From Auanema rhodensis (taxonomy: Eukaryota > Nematoda > Chromadorea > Rhabditida > Rhabditidae): a stretch of 64,000 nucleotides of DNA. This document shows, piece by piece, positions 34,840-48,521 of the stretch; the first letter of the stretch is position 1; the number at the start of each line of letters is the position of its first letter. Location: assembly GCA_964057225.1 (NCBI GenBank), contig OZ059899.1, positions 1,860,001-1,924,000 on the forward strand, read 5' to 3'. Under the pieces are notes generated by a model. It was not told the origin of the DNA and made no database searches. It worked only from the letters and a program-made list of their open reading frames with translations. The position numbers were made by a program, and so were the translations under genes.

Positions 34840-37800
34840 TGCGTCGATCTGTGTTATCAGATTTGCGCTAGCTTAAAAATGCACCGAGATATCAACTGAT
34901 ATAAGTTCACACTTATATCCTCGATTTTCACCCTGAAGAATTAATTTTTTCGTTGAATAACATTGTCTATCGTCTTTGCCTTGAAAAATGAAATCTAAAA
35001 ACATCTACTTTTTGCTAAATTATTCAGAAATTTTTCGAAAAAATTTTTGTCAAAATGTTTTTGGAAGCAATGTTGAGTGTACATGGAAACTCAACATACA
35101 CTAATGCATCATTTTTCAAACGATCATAACTAATTTTTGTATCAAGCGTTTCTCAATGTAGTATAGTGCATTCGATGCGGATTTTTAAGCTGCGTCGATC
35201 TGTGTTATCAGATTTGCGCTAGCTTAAAAATGCACCGAGATATCAACTGATATAAGTTCACACTTATATCCTCGATTTTCACCCTGAAGAATTAATTTTT
35301 TCGTTGAATAACATTGTCTATCGTCTTTGCCTTGAAAAATGGAATCTAAAAACATCTACTTTTTGCTAAATTATTCTGAAATTTTTCGAAAAAATTTTTG
35401 TCAAAATGTTTTTGGAAGCAATGTTGAGTGTACATGGAAACTCAACATACACTAATGCATCATTTTTCAAACGATCATAACTAATTTTTGTATCAAGCGT
35501 TTCTCAATGTAGTATAGTGCATTCGATGCGGATTTTTAAGCTGCGTCGATCTGTGTTATCAGATTTGCGCTAGCTTAAAAATGCACCGAGATATCAACTG
35601 ATATAAGTTCACACTTATATCCTCGATTTTCACCCTGAAGAATTAAATTTTTCGTTGAATAACATTGTCCATCGTCTTTGCCTTGAAAAATGGAATCTAA
35701 AAACATCTACTTTTTGCTAAATTATTTTGAAATTTTTCGAAAAAATTTTTGTCAAAATGTTTTTGGAAGCAATGTTGAGTGTACATGGAAACTCAACATA
35801 CACTAATGCATCATTTTTCAAACGATCATAACTAATTTTTGTATCAAGCGTTTCTCAATGTAGTATAGTGCATTCGATGCGGATTTTTAAGCTGCGTCGA
35901 TCTGTGTTATCAGATTTGCGCTAGCTTAAAAATGCACCGAGATATCAACTGATATAAGTTCACACTTATATCCTCGATTTTCACCCTGAAGAATTAATTT
36001 TTTCGTTGAATAACATTGTCTATCGTCTTTGCCTTGAAAAATGGAATCTAAAAACATCTACTTTTTGCTAAATTATTCTGAAATTTTTCGAAAAAATTTT
36101 TGTCAAAATGTTTTTGGAAGCAATGTTGAGTGTACATGGAAACTCAACATACACTAATGCATCATTTTTCAAACGATCATAACTAATTTTTGTATCAAGC
36201 GTTTCTCAATGTAGTATAGTGCATTCGATGCGGATTTTTAAGCTGCGTCGATCAGTGTTATCAGATTTGCGCTAGCTTAAAAATGCACCGAGATATCAAC
36301 TGATATAAGTTCACACTTATATCCTCGATTTTCACCCTGAAGAATTAATTTTTTCGTTGAATAACATTGTCCATCGTCTTTGCCTTGAAAAATGGAATCT
36401 AAAAACATCTACTTTTGCTAAATTATTTTGAAATTTTTCGAAAAAATTTTTGTCAAAATGTTTTTGGAAGCAATGTTGAGTGTACATGGAAACTCAACAT
36501 ACACTAATGCATCATTTTTCAAACGATCATAACTAATTTTTGTATCAAGCGTTTCTCAATGTAGTATAGTGCATTCGATGCGGATTTTTAAGCTGCGTCG
36601 ATCAGTGTTATCAGATTTGCGCTAGCTTAAAAATGCACCGAGATATCAACTGATATAAGTTCACACTTATATCCTCGATTTTCACCCTGAAGAATTAATT
36701 TTTTCGTTGAATAACATTGTCCATCGTCTTTGCCTTGAAAAATGGAATCTAAAAACATCTACTTTTGCTAAATTATTTTGAAATTTTTCGAAAAAATTTT
36801 TGTCAAAATGTTTTTGGAAGCAATGTTGAGTGTACATGGGAACTCAACATACACTAATGCATCATTTTTCAAACGATCATAACTAATTTTTGTATCAAGC
36901 GTTTCTCCATGTAGTATGGTGCATTCGATGCGGGTTTTTAAGCTGCGTCGATCTGTGTTATCAGATTTGCGCTAGCTTAAAAATGCACCGAGATATCAAC
37001 TGATATAAGTTCACACTTATATCCTCGATTTTCACCCTGAAGAATTAATTTTTTCGTTGAATAACATTGTCTATCGTCTTTGCCTTGAAAAATGGAATCT
37101 AAAAACATCTACTTTTTGCTAAATTATTCTGAAATTTTTCGAAAAAATTTTTGTCAAAATGTTTTTGGAAGCAATGTTGAGTGTACATGGAAACTCAACA
37201 TACACTAATGCATCATTTTTCAAACGATCATAACTAATTTTTGTATCAAGCGTTTCTCAATGTAGTATAGTGCATTCGATGCGGATTTTTAAGCTGCGTC
37301 GATCTGTGTTATCAGATTTGCGCTAGCTTAAAAATGCACCGAGATATCAACTGATATAAGTTCACACTTATATCCTCGATTTTCACCCTGAAGAATTAAA
37401 TTTTTCGTTGAATAACATTGTCCATCGTCTTTGCCTTGAAAAATGGAATCTAAAAACATCTACTTTTTGCTAAATTATTTTGAAATTTTTCGAAAAAATT
37501 TTTGTCAAAATGTTTTTGGAAGCAATGTTGAGTGTACATGGAAACTCAACATACACTAATGCATCATTTTTCAAACGATCATAACTAATTTTTGTATCAA
37601 GCGTTTCTTAATGTAGTATAGTGCATTCGATGCGGATTTTTAAGCTGCGTCGATCTGTGTTATCAGATTTGCGCTAGCTTAAAAATGCACCGAGATATCA
37701 ACTGATATAAGTTCACACTTATATCCTCGATTTTCACCCTGAAGAAATAATTTTTTCGTTGAATAACATTGTCCATCGTCTTTGCCTTGAAAAAAGGAAT

Positions 37801-37996
37801 CTAAAAACATCTACTTTTTGCTAAATTATTTTGAAATTTTTCGAAAAAATTTTTGTCAAAATGTTTTTGGAAGCAATGTTGAGTGTACATGGAAACTCAA
37901 CATACACTAATGCATCATTTTTCAAACGATCATAACTAATTTTTGTATCAAGCGTTTCTCCATGTAGTATGGTGCATTCGATGCGGATTTTTAAGC
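34840..37996 (-). repeat. Nine-monomer HOR (3157 bp), copy 1
   Basis: There are nine monomers, two of them 350 bp (36240 and 36590) through loss of a T in the CTACTTTTGC tract, giving 3157 bp. The marker order is: first GAAATCTA with TTATTCAG (35021), then TTCTG, GAATTAAATT, TTCTG, two GATCAGTG monomers (the second with ACATGGGAAC, CCATGTAGTATGG and GCGGGTTTTTAAG), TTCTG, GAATTAAATT, and finally GAAATAATT with GAAAAAAGG. The same order follows 3157 bp later. Confidence 0.9.
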
Positions 37997-40900
37997 TGCG
38001 TCGATCTGTGTTATCAGATTTGCGCTAGCTTAAAAATGCACCGAGATATCAACTGATATAAGTTCACACTTATATCCTCGATTTTCACCCTGAAGAATTA
38101 ATTTTTTCGTTGAATAACATTGTCTATCGTCTTTGCCTTGAAAAATGAAATCTAAAAACATCTACTTTTTGCTAAATTATTCAGAAATTTTTCGAAAAAA
38201 TTTTTGTCAAAATGTTTTTGGAAGCAATGTTGAGTGTACATGGAAACTCAACATACACTAATGCATCATTTTTCAAACGATCATAACTAATTTTTGTATC
38301 AAGCGTTTCTCAATGTAGTATAGTGCATTCGATGCGGATTTTTAAGCTGCGTCGATCTGTGTTATCAGATTTGCGCTAGCTTAAAAATGCACCGAGATAT
38401 CAACTGATATAAGTTCACACTTATATCCTCGATTTTCACCCTGAAGAATTAATTTTTTCGTTGAATAACATTGTCTATCGTCTTTGCCTTGAAAAATGGA
38501 ATCTAAAAACATCTACTTTTTGCTAAATTATTCTGAAATTTTTCGAAAAAATTTTTGTCAAAATGTTTTTGGAAGCAATGTTGAGTGTACATGGAAACTC
38601 AACATACACTAATGCATCATTTTTCAAACGATCATAACTAATTTTTGTATCAAGCGTTTCTCAATGTAGTATAGTGCATTCGATGCGGATTTTTAAGCTG
38701 CGTCGATCTGTGTTATCAGATTTGCGCTAGCTTAAAAATGCACCGAGATATCAACTGATATAAGTTCACACTTATATCCTCGATTTTCACCCTGAAGAAT
38801 TAAATTTTTCGTTGAATAACATTGTCCATCGTCTTTGCCTTGAAAAATGGAATCTAAAAACATCTACTTTTTGCTAAATTATTTTGAAATTTTTCGAAAA
38901 AATTTTTGTCAAAATGTTTTTGGAAGCAATGTTGAGTGTACATGGAAACTCAACATACACTAATGCATCATTTTTCAAACGATCATAACTAATTTTTGTA
39001 TCAAGCGTTTCTCAATGTAGTATAGTGCATTCGATGCGGATTTTTAAGCTGCGTCGATCTGTGTTATCAGATTTGCGCTAGCTTAAAAATGCACCGAGAT
39101 ATCAACTGATATAAGTTCACACTTATATCCTCGATTTTCACCCTGAAGAATTAATTTTTTCGTTGAATAACATTGTCTATCGTCTTTGCCTTGAAAAATG
39201 GAATCTAAAAACATCTACTTTTTGCTAAATTATTCTGAAATTTTTCGAAAAAATTTTTGTCAAAATGTTTTTGGAAGCAATGTTGAGTGTACATGGAAAC
39301 TCAACATACACTAATGCATCATTTTTCAAACGATCATAACTAATTTTTGTATCAAGCGTTTCTCAATGTAGTATAGTGCATTCGATGCGGATTTTTAAGC
39401 TGCGTCGATCAGTGTTATCAGATTTGCGCTAGCTTAAAAATGCACCGAGATATCAACTGATATAAGTTCACACTTATATCCTCGATTTTCACCCTGAAGA
39501 ATTAATTTTTTCGTTGAATAACATTGTCCATCGTCTTTGCCTTGAAAAATGGAATCTAAAAACATCTACTTTTGCTAAATTATTTTGAAATTTTTCGAAA
39601 AAATTTTTGTCAAAATGTTTTTGGAAGCAATGTTGAGTGTACATGGAAACTCAACATACACTAATGCATCATTTTTCAAACGATCATAACTAATTTTTGT
39701 ATCAAGCGTTTCTCAATGTAGTATAGTGCATTCGATGCGGATTTTTAAGCTGCGTCGATCAGTGTTATCAGATTTGCGCTAGCTTAAAAATGCACCGAGA
39801 TATCAACTGATATAAGTTCACACTTATATCCTCGATTTTCACCCTGAAGAATTAATTTTTTCGTTGAATAACATTGTCCATCGTCTTTGCCTTGAAAAAT
39901 GGAATCTAAAAACATCTACTTTTGCTAAATTATTTTGAAATTTTTCGAAAAAATTTTTGTCAAAATGTTTTTGGAAGCAATGTTGAGTGTACATGGGAAC
40001 TCAACATACACTAATGCATCATTTTTCAAACGATCATAACTAATTTTTGTATCAAGCGTTTCTCCATGTAGTATGGTGCATTCGATGCGGGTTTTTAAGC
40101 TGCGTCGATCTGTGTTATCAGATTTGCGCTCGCTTAAAAATGCACCGAGATATCAACTGATATAAGTTCACACTTATATCCTCGATTTTCACCCTGAAGA
40201 ATTAATTTTTTCGTTGAATAACATTGTCTATCGTCTTTGCCTTGAAAAATGGAATCTAAAAACATCTACTTTTTGCTAAATTATTCTGAAATTTTTCGAA
40301 AAAATTTTTGTCAAAATGTTTTTGGAAGCAATGTTGAGTGTACATGGAAACTCAACATACACTAATGCATCATTTTTCAAACGATCATAACTAATTTTTG
40401 TATCAAGCGTTTCTCAATGTAGTATAGTGCATTCGATGCGGATTTTTAAGCTGCGTCGATCTGTGTTATCAGATTTGCGCTAGCTTAAAAATGCACCGAG
40501 ATATCAACTGATATAAGTTCACACTTATATCCTCGATTTTCACCCTGAAGAATTAAATTTTTCGTTGAATAACATTGTCCATCGTCTTTGCCTTGAAAAA
40601 TGGAATCTAAAAACATCTACTTTTTGCTAAATTATTTTGAAATTTTTCGAAAAAATTTTTGTCAAAATGTTTTTGGAAGCAATGTTGAGTGTACATGGAA
40701 ACTCAACATACACTAATGCATCATTTTTCAAACGATCATAACTAATTTTTGTATCAAGCGTTTCTCAATGTAGTATAGTGCATTCGATGCGGATTTTTAA
40801 GCTGCGTCGATCTGTGTTATCAGATTTGCGCTAGCTTAAAAATGCACCGAGATATCAACTGATATAAGTTCACACTTATATCCTCGATTTTCACCCTGAA

Positions 40901-41153
40901 GAAATAATTTTTTCGTTGAATAACATTGTCCATCGTCTTTGCCTTGAAAAAAGGAATCTAAAAACATCTACTTTTTGCTAAATTATTTTGAAATTTTTCG
41001 AAAAAATTTTTGTCAAAATGTTTTTGGAAGCAATGTTGAGTGTACATGGAAACTCAACATACACTAATGCATCATTTTTCAAACGATCATAACTAATTTT
41101 TGTATCAAGCGTTTCTCAATGTAGTATAGTGCATTCGATGCGGATTTTTAAGC
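37997..41153 (-). repeat. Nine-monomer HOR (3157 bp), copy 2
   Basis: All markers of copy 1 recur at +3157, including TTATTCAG (38178) and ACATGGG (GGG at 39995). The seventh monomer (40101) gains GCGCTCGC in place of GCGCTAGC. The ninth monomer (40803) has the common CAATGTAGTATAG instead of CCATGTAGTATGG and is almost the same as the next monomer (41154), which suggests local conversion. Confidence 0.9.
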
Positions 41154-44100
41154 TGCGTCGATCTGTGTTATCAGATTTGCGCTAGCTTAAAAATGCACCG
41201 AGATATCAACTGATATAAGTTCACACTTATATCCTCGATTTTCACCCTGAAGAAATAATTTTTTCGTTGAATAACATTGTCCATCGTCTTTGCCTTGAAA
41301 AAAGGAATCTAAAAACATCTACTTTTTGCTAAATTATTTTGAAATTTTTCGAAAAAATTTTTGTCAAAATGTTTTTGGAAGCAATGTTGAGTGTACATGG
41401 AAACTCAACATACACTAATGCATCATTTTTCAAACGATCATAACTAATTTTTGTATCAAGCGTTTCTCAATGTAGTATAGTGCATTCGATGCGGATTTTT
41501 AAGCTGCGTCGATCTGTGTTATCAGATTTGCGCTAGCTTAAAAATGCACCGAGATATCAACTGATATAAGTTCACACTTATATCCTCGATTTTCACCCTG
41601 AAGAATTAATTTTTTCGTTGAATAACATTGTCTATCGTCTTTGCCTTGAAAAATGGAATCTAAAAACATCTACTTTTTGCTAAATTATTCTGAAATTTTT
41701 CGAAAAAATTTTTGTCAAAATGTTTTTGGAAGCAATGTTGAGTGTACATGGAAACTCAACATACACTAATGCATCATTTTTCAAACGATCATAACTAATT
41801 TTTGTATCAAGCGTTTCTCAATGTAGTATAGTGCATTCGATGCGGATTTTTAAGCTGCGTCGATCTGTGTTATCAGATTTGCGCTAGCTTAAAAATGCAC
41901 CGAGATATCAACTGATATAAGTTCACACTTATATCCTCGATTTTCACCCTGAAGAATTAAATTTTTCGTTGAATAACATTGTCCATCGTCTTTGCCTTGA
42001 AAAATGGAATCTAAAAACATCTACTTTTTGCTAAATTATTTTGAAATTTTTCGAAAAAATTTTTGTCAAAATGTTTTTGGAAGCAATGTTGAGTGTACAT
42101 GGAAACTCAACATACACTAATGCATCATTTTTCAAACGATCATAACTAATTTTTGTATCAAGCGTTTCTCAATGTAGTATAGTGCATTCGATGCGGATTT
42201 TTAAGCTGCGTCGATCTGTGTTATCAGATTTGCGCTAGCTTAAAAATGCACCGAGATATCAACTGATATAAGTTCACACTTATATCCTCGATTTTCACCC
42301 TGAAGAATTAATTTTTTCGTTGAATAACATTGTCTATCGTCTTTGCCTTGAAAAATGGAATCTAAAAACATCTACTTTTTGCTAAATTATTCTGAAATTT
42401 TTCGAAAAAATTTTTGTCAAAATGTTTTTGGAAGCAATGTTGAGTGTACATGGAAACTCAACATACACTAATGCATCATTTTTCAAACGATCATAACTAA
42501 TTTTTGTATCAAGCGTTTCTCAATGTAGTATAGTGCATTCGATGCGGATTTTTAAGCTGCGTCGATCAGTGTTATCAGATTTGCGCTAGCTTAAAAATGC
42601 ACCGAGATATCAACTGATATAAGTTCACACTTATATCCTCGATTTTCACCCTGAAGAATTAATTTTTTCGTTGAATAACATTGTCCATCGTCTTTGCCTT
42701 GAAAAATGGAATCTAAAAACATCTACTTTTGCTAAATTATTTTGAAATTTTTCGAAAAAATTTTTGTCAAAATGTTTTTGGAAGCAATGTTGAGTGTACA
42801 TGGAAACTCAACATACACTAATGCATCATTTTTCAAACGATCATAACTAATTTTTGTATCAAGCGTTTCTCAATGTAGTATAGTGCATTCGATGCGGATT
42901 TTTAAGCTGCGTCGATCAGTGTTATCAGATTTGCGCTAGCTTAAAAATGCACCGAGATATCAACTGATATAAGTTCACACTTATATCCTCGATTTTCACC
43001 CTGAAGAATTAATTTTTTCGTTGAATAACATTGTCCATCGTCTTTGCCTTGAAAAATGGAATCTAAAAACATCTACTTTTGCTAAATTATTTTGAAATTT
43101 TTCGAAAAAATTTTTGTCAAAATGTTTTTGGAAGCAATGTTGAGTGTACATGGGAACTCAACATACACTAATGCATCATTTTTCAAACGATCATAACTAA
43201 TTTTTGTATCAAGCGTTTCTCCATGTAGTATGGTGCATTCGATGCGGGTTTTTAAGCTGCGTCGATCTGTGTTATCAGATTTGCGCTCGCTTAAAAATGC
43301 ACCGAGATATCAACTGATATAAGTTCACACTTATATCCTCGATTTTCACCCTGAAGAATTAATTTTTTCGTTGAATAACATTGTCTATCGTCTTTGCCTT
43401 GAAAAATGGAATCTAAAAACATCTACTTTTTGCTAAATTATTCTGAAATTTTTCGAAAAAATTTTTGTCAAAATGTTTTTGGAAGCAATGTTGAGTGTAC
43501 ATGGAAACTCAACATACACTAATGCATCATTTTTCAAACGATCATAACTAATTTTTGTATCAAGCGTTTCTCAATGTAGTATAGTGCATTCGATGCGGAT
43601 TTTTAAGCTGCGTCGATCTGTGTTATCAGATTTGCGCTAGCTTAAAAATGCACCGAGATATCAACTGATATAAGTTCACACTTATATCCTCGATTTTCAC
43701 CCTGAAGAATTAAATTTTTCGTTGAATAACATTGTCCATCGTCTTTGCCTTGAAAAATGGAATCTAAAAACATCTACTTTTTGCTAAATTATTTTGAAAT
43801 TTTTCGAAAAAATTTTTGTCAAAATGTTTTTGGAAGCAATGTTGAGTGTACATGGAAACTCAACATACACTAATGCATCATTTTTCAAACGATCATAACT
43901 AATTTTTGTATCAAGCGTTTCTCAATGTAGTATAGTGCATTCGATGCGGATTTTTAAGCTGCGTCGATCTGTGTTATCAGATTTGCGCTAGCTTAAAAAT
44001 GCACCGAGATATCAACTGATATAAGTTCACACTTATATCCTCGATTTTCACCCTGAAGAAATAATTTTTTCGTTGAATAACATTGTCCATCGTCTTTGCC

Positions 44101-44310
44101 TTGAAAAAAGGAATCTAAAAACATCTACTTTTTGCTAAATTATTTTGAAATTTTTCGAAAAAATTTTTGTCAAAATGTTTTTGGAAGCAATGTTGAGTGT
44201 ACATGGAAACTCAACATACACTAATGCATCATTTTTCAAACGATCATAACTAATTTTTGTATCAAGCGTTTCTCCATGTAGTATGGTGCATTCGATGCGG
44301 ATTTTTAAGC
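41154..44310 (-). repeat. Nine-monomer HOR (3157 bp), copy 3
   Basis: The markers recur again at +3157, with ACATGGG at 43152 and GCGCTCGC at about 43286. The first monomer differs from copies 1 and 2: it is a GAAATAATT/GAAAAAAGG type rather than the GAAATCTA/TTATTCAG type. After 44310 the unit breaks down. Copies 2 and 3 share GCGCTCGC, absent in copy 1, so they are the most recent pair. Confidence 0.9.
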
Positions 44311-46416
44311 TGCGTCGATCTGTGTTATCAGATTTGCGCTAGCTTAAAAATGCACCGAGATATCAACTGATATAAGTTCACACTTATATCCTCGATTTTC
44401 ACCCTGAAGAATTAATTTTTTCGTTGAATAACATTGTCTATCGTCTTTGCCTTGAAAAATGGAATCTAAAAACATCTACTTTTTGCTAAATTATTCTGAA
44501 ATTTTTCGAAAAAATTTTTGTCAAAATGTTTTTGGAAGCAATGTTGAGTGTACATGGAAACTCAACATACACTAATGCATCATTTTTCAAACGATCATAA
44601 CTAATTTTTGTATCAAGCGTTTCTCAATGTAGTATAGTGCATTCGATGCGGATTTTTAAGCTGCGTCGATCTGTGTTATCAGATTTGCGCTAGCTTAAAA
44701 ATGCACCGAGATATCAACTGATATAAGTTCACACTTATATCCTCGATTTTCACCCTGAAGAATTAAATTTTTCGTTGAATAACATTGTCCATCGTCTTTG
44801 CCTTGAAAAATGGAATCTAAAAACATCTACTTTTTGCTAAATTATTTTGAAATTTTTCGAAAAAATTTTTGTCAAAATGTTTTTGGAAGCAATGTTGAGT
44901 GTACATGGAAACTCAACATACACTAATGCATCATTTTTCAAACGATCATAACTAATTTTTGTATCAAGCGTTTCTCAATGTAGTATAGTGCATTCGATGC
45001 GGATTTTTAAGCTGCGTCGATCTGTGTTATCAGATTTGCGCTAGCTTAAAAATGCACCGAGATATCAACTGATATAAGTTCACACTTATATCCTCGATTT
45101 TCACCCTGAAGAAATAATTTTTTCGTTGAATAACATTGTCCATCGTCTTTGCCTTGAAAAAAGGAATCTAAAAACATCTACTTTTTGCTAAATTATTTTG
45201 AAATTTTTCGAAAAAATTTTTGTCAAAATGTTTTTGGAAGCAATGTTGAGTGTACATGGAAACTCAACATACACTAATGCATCATTTTTCAAAAGATCAT
45301 AATTAATTTTTGTATCAAGCGTTTCTCAATGTAGTATAGTGCATTCGATGCGGATTTTTAAGCTGCGTCGATCTGTGTTATCAGATTTGCGCTAGCTTAA
45401 AAATGCACCGAGATATCAACTGATATATGTTCACACTTATATCCTCGATTTTCACCCTGAAGAATTAAATTTTTCGTTGAATAACATTGTCCATCGTCTT
45501 TGCCTTGAAAAATGGAATCTAAAAACATCTACTTTTTGCTAAATTATTTTGAAATTTTTCGAAAAAATTTTTGTCAAAATGTTTTTGGAAGCAATGTTGA
45601 GTGTACATGGAAACTCAACATACACTAATGCATCATTTTTCAAACGATCATAACTAATTTTTGTATCAAGCGTTTTTCAATGTAGTATAGTGCATTCGAT
45701 GCGGATTTTTAAGCTGCGTCGATCTGTGTTATCAGATTTGCGCTAGCTTAAAAATGCACCGAGATATCAACTGATATAAGTTCACACTTATATCCTCGAT
45801 TTTCACCCTGAAGAAATAATTTTTTCGTTGAATAACATTGTCCATCGTCTTTGCCTTGAAAAAAGGAATCTAAAAACATCTACTTTTTGCTAAATTATTT
45901 TGAAATTTTTCGAAAAAATTTTTGTCAAAATGTTTTTGGAAGCAATGTTGAGTGTACATGGAAACTCAACATACACTAATGCATCATTTTTCAAAAGATC
46001 ATAACTAATTTTTGTATCAAGCGTTTCTCAATGTAGTATGGTGCATTCGATGCGGAATTTTAAGCTGCGTCGATCGGTGTTATCAGATTTGCGCTAGCTT
46101 AAAAATGCACCGAGATATCAACTGATATAAGTTCACACTTATATCCTCGATTTTCACCCTGAAGAATTAATTTTTTCGTTGAATAACATTGTCCATCGTC
46201 TTTGCCTTGAAAAATGGAATCTAAAAACATCTACTTTTTGCTAAATTATTTTGAAATTTTTCGAAAAAATTTTTGTCAAAATGTTTTTGGAAGCAATGTT
46301 GAGTGTACATGGAAACTCAACATACACTAATGCATCATTTTTCAAACGATCATAACTAATTTTTGTATCAAGCGTTTCTCAATGTAGTATAGTGCATTCG
46401 ATGCGGATTTTTAAGC
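44311..46416 (-). repeat. Six minus monomers, partly duplicated from the 32.4-33.1 kb region
   Basis: The monomers are 351 bp each. 44311 and 44662 resemble the 9-monomer HOR. 45013 has CAAAAGATCATAATTAA. 45364 has a private GATATATGTTCAC that breaks one dyad arm. 45715-46416 repeats M17 and M18 (32385-33086): CAAAAGATC, GCGGAATTTTAAG and GATCGGTG lie 13330 bp apart. 45364 also shares GCGTTTTTCAATG with the monomer at 28524. Confidence 0.83.
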
Positions 46417-48521
46417 TGCGTCGATCTGTGTTATTAGATTTGCGCTAGCTTAAAAATGCACCGAGATATCAACTGATATAAGTTCACACTTATATCCTCG
46501 ATTTTCACCCTGAAGAATTAATTTTTTCGTTGAATAACATTGTCCATCGTCTTTGCCTTGAAAAATGGAATCTAAAAACATCTACTTTTGCTAAATTATT
46601 TTGAAATTTTTCGAAAAAATTTTTGTCAAAATGTTTTTGGAAGCAATGTTGAGTGTACATGGAAACTCAACATACACTAATGCATCATTTTTCAAACAAT
46701 CATAACTAATTTTTGTATCAAGCGTTTCTCCATGTAGTATGGTGCATTCGATGCGGATTTTTAAGCTGCGTCGATCTGTGTTATCAGATTTGCGCTAGCT
46801 TAAAAATGCACCGAGATGTCAACTGATATAAGTTCACACTTATATCCTCGATTTTCACCCTGAAGAATTAAATTTTTCGTTGAATAACATTGTCCATCGT
46901 CTTTGCCTTGAAAAATGGAATCTAAAAACATCTACTTTTTGCTAAATTATTTTGAAATTTTTCGAAAAAATTTTTGTCAAAATGTTTTTGGAAGCAATGT
47001 TGAGTGTACATGGAAACTCAACATACACTAATGCATCATTTTTCAAACGATCATAACTAATTTTTGTATCAAGCGTTTCTCAATGTAGTATAGTGCATTC
47101 GATGCGGATTTTTAAGCTGCGTCGATCTGTGTTATCAGATTTGCGCTAGCTTAAAAATGCACCGAGATATCAACTGATATAAGTTCACACTTATATCCTC
47201 GATTTTCACCCTGAAGAAATAATTTTTTCGTTGAATAACATTGTCCATCGTCTTTGCCTTGAAAAAAGGAATCTAAAAACATCTACTTTTTGCTAAATTA
47301 TTTTGAAATTTTTCGAAAAACATTTTTGTCAAAATGTTTTTGGAAACAATGTTGAGTGTACATGGAAACTCAACATACACTAATGCATCATTTTTCAAAC
47401 GATCATAACTAATTTTTGTATTAAGCGTTTCTCAATGTAGTATAGTGCATTCGATGCGGATTTTTAAGCTGCGTCGATCAGTGTTATCAGATTTGCGCTA
47501 GCTTAAAAATGCACCGAGATATCAACTGATATAAGTTCACACTTATATCCTCGATTTTCACCCTGAAGAATTAATTTTTTCGTTGAATAACATTGTCCAT
47601 CGTCTTTGCCTTAAAAAATGGAATCTAAAAACATCTACTTTTGCTAAATTATTTTGAAATTTTTCGAAAAAATTTTTGTCAAAATGTTTTTGGAAGCAAT
47701 GTTGAGTGTACATGGAAACTCAACATACACTAATGCATCATTTTTCAAACAATCATAACTAATTTTTGTATCAAGCGTTTCTTCATGTAGTATGGTGCAT
47801 TCGATGCGGATTTTTAAGCTGCGTCGATCTGTGTTATCAGATTTGCGCTAGCTTAAAAATGCACCGAGATGTCAACTGATATAAGTTCACACTTATATCC
47901 TCGATTTTCACCCTGAAGAATTAAATTTTTCGTTGAATAACATTGTCCATCGTCTTTGCCTTGAAAAATGGAATCTAAAAACATCTACTTTTTGCTAAAT
48001 TATTTTGAAATTTTTCGAAAAAATTTTTGTCAAAATGTTTTTGGAAGCAATGTTGAGTGTACATGGAAACTCAACATACACTAATGCATCATTTTTCAAA
48101 CGATCATAACTAATTTTTGTATCAAGCGTTTCTCAATGTAGTATAGTGCATTCGATGCGGATTTTTAAGCTGCGTCGATCTGTGTTATCAGATTTGCGCT
48201 AGCTTAAAAATGCACCGAGATATCAACTGATATAAGTTCACACTTATATCCTCGATTTTCACCCTGAAGAAATAATTTTTTCGTTGAATAACATTGTCCA
48301 TCGTCTTTGCCTTGAAAAAAGGAATCTAAAAACATCTACTTTTTGCTAAATTATTTTGAAATTTTTCGAAAAAATTTTTGTCAAAATGTTTTTGGAAACA
48401 ATGTTGAGTGTACATGGAAACTCAACATACACTAATGCATCATTTTTCAAACGATCATAACTAATTTTTGTATTAAGCGTTTCTCAATGTAGTATAGTGC
48501 ATTCGATGCGGATTTTTAAGC
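46417..48521 (-). repeat. Two copies of a three-monomer unit (1053 and 1052 bp)
   Basis: The monomers at 46417 and 47470 both have CAAACAATC and the 4-T CTACTTTTGC tract (350 bp). Those at 46767 and 47820 share the rare GAGATGTCAAC (46815 and 47867). Those at 47118 and 48171 share GGAAACAATG with GTATTAAGCG. The 1-bp difference in copy length comes from an inserted C in CGAAAAACATTTTTG near 47320. Confidence 0.86.
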
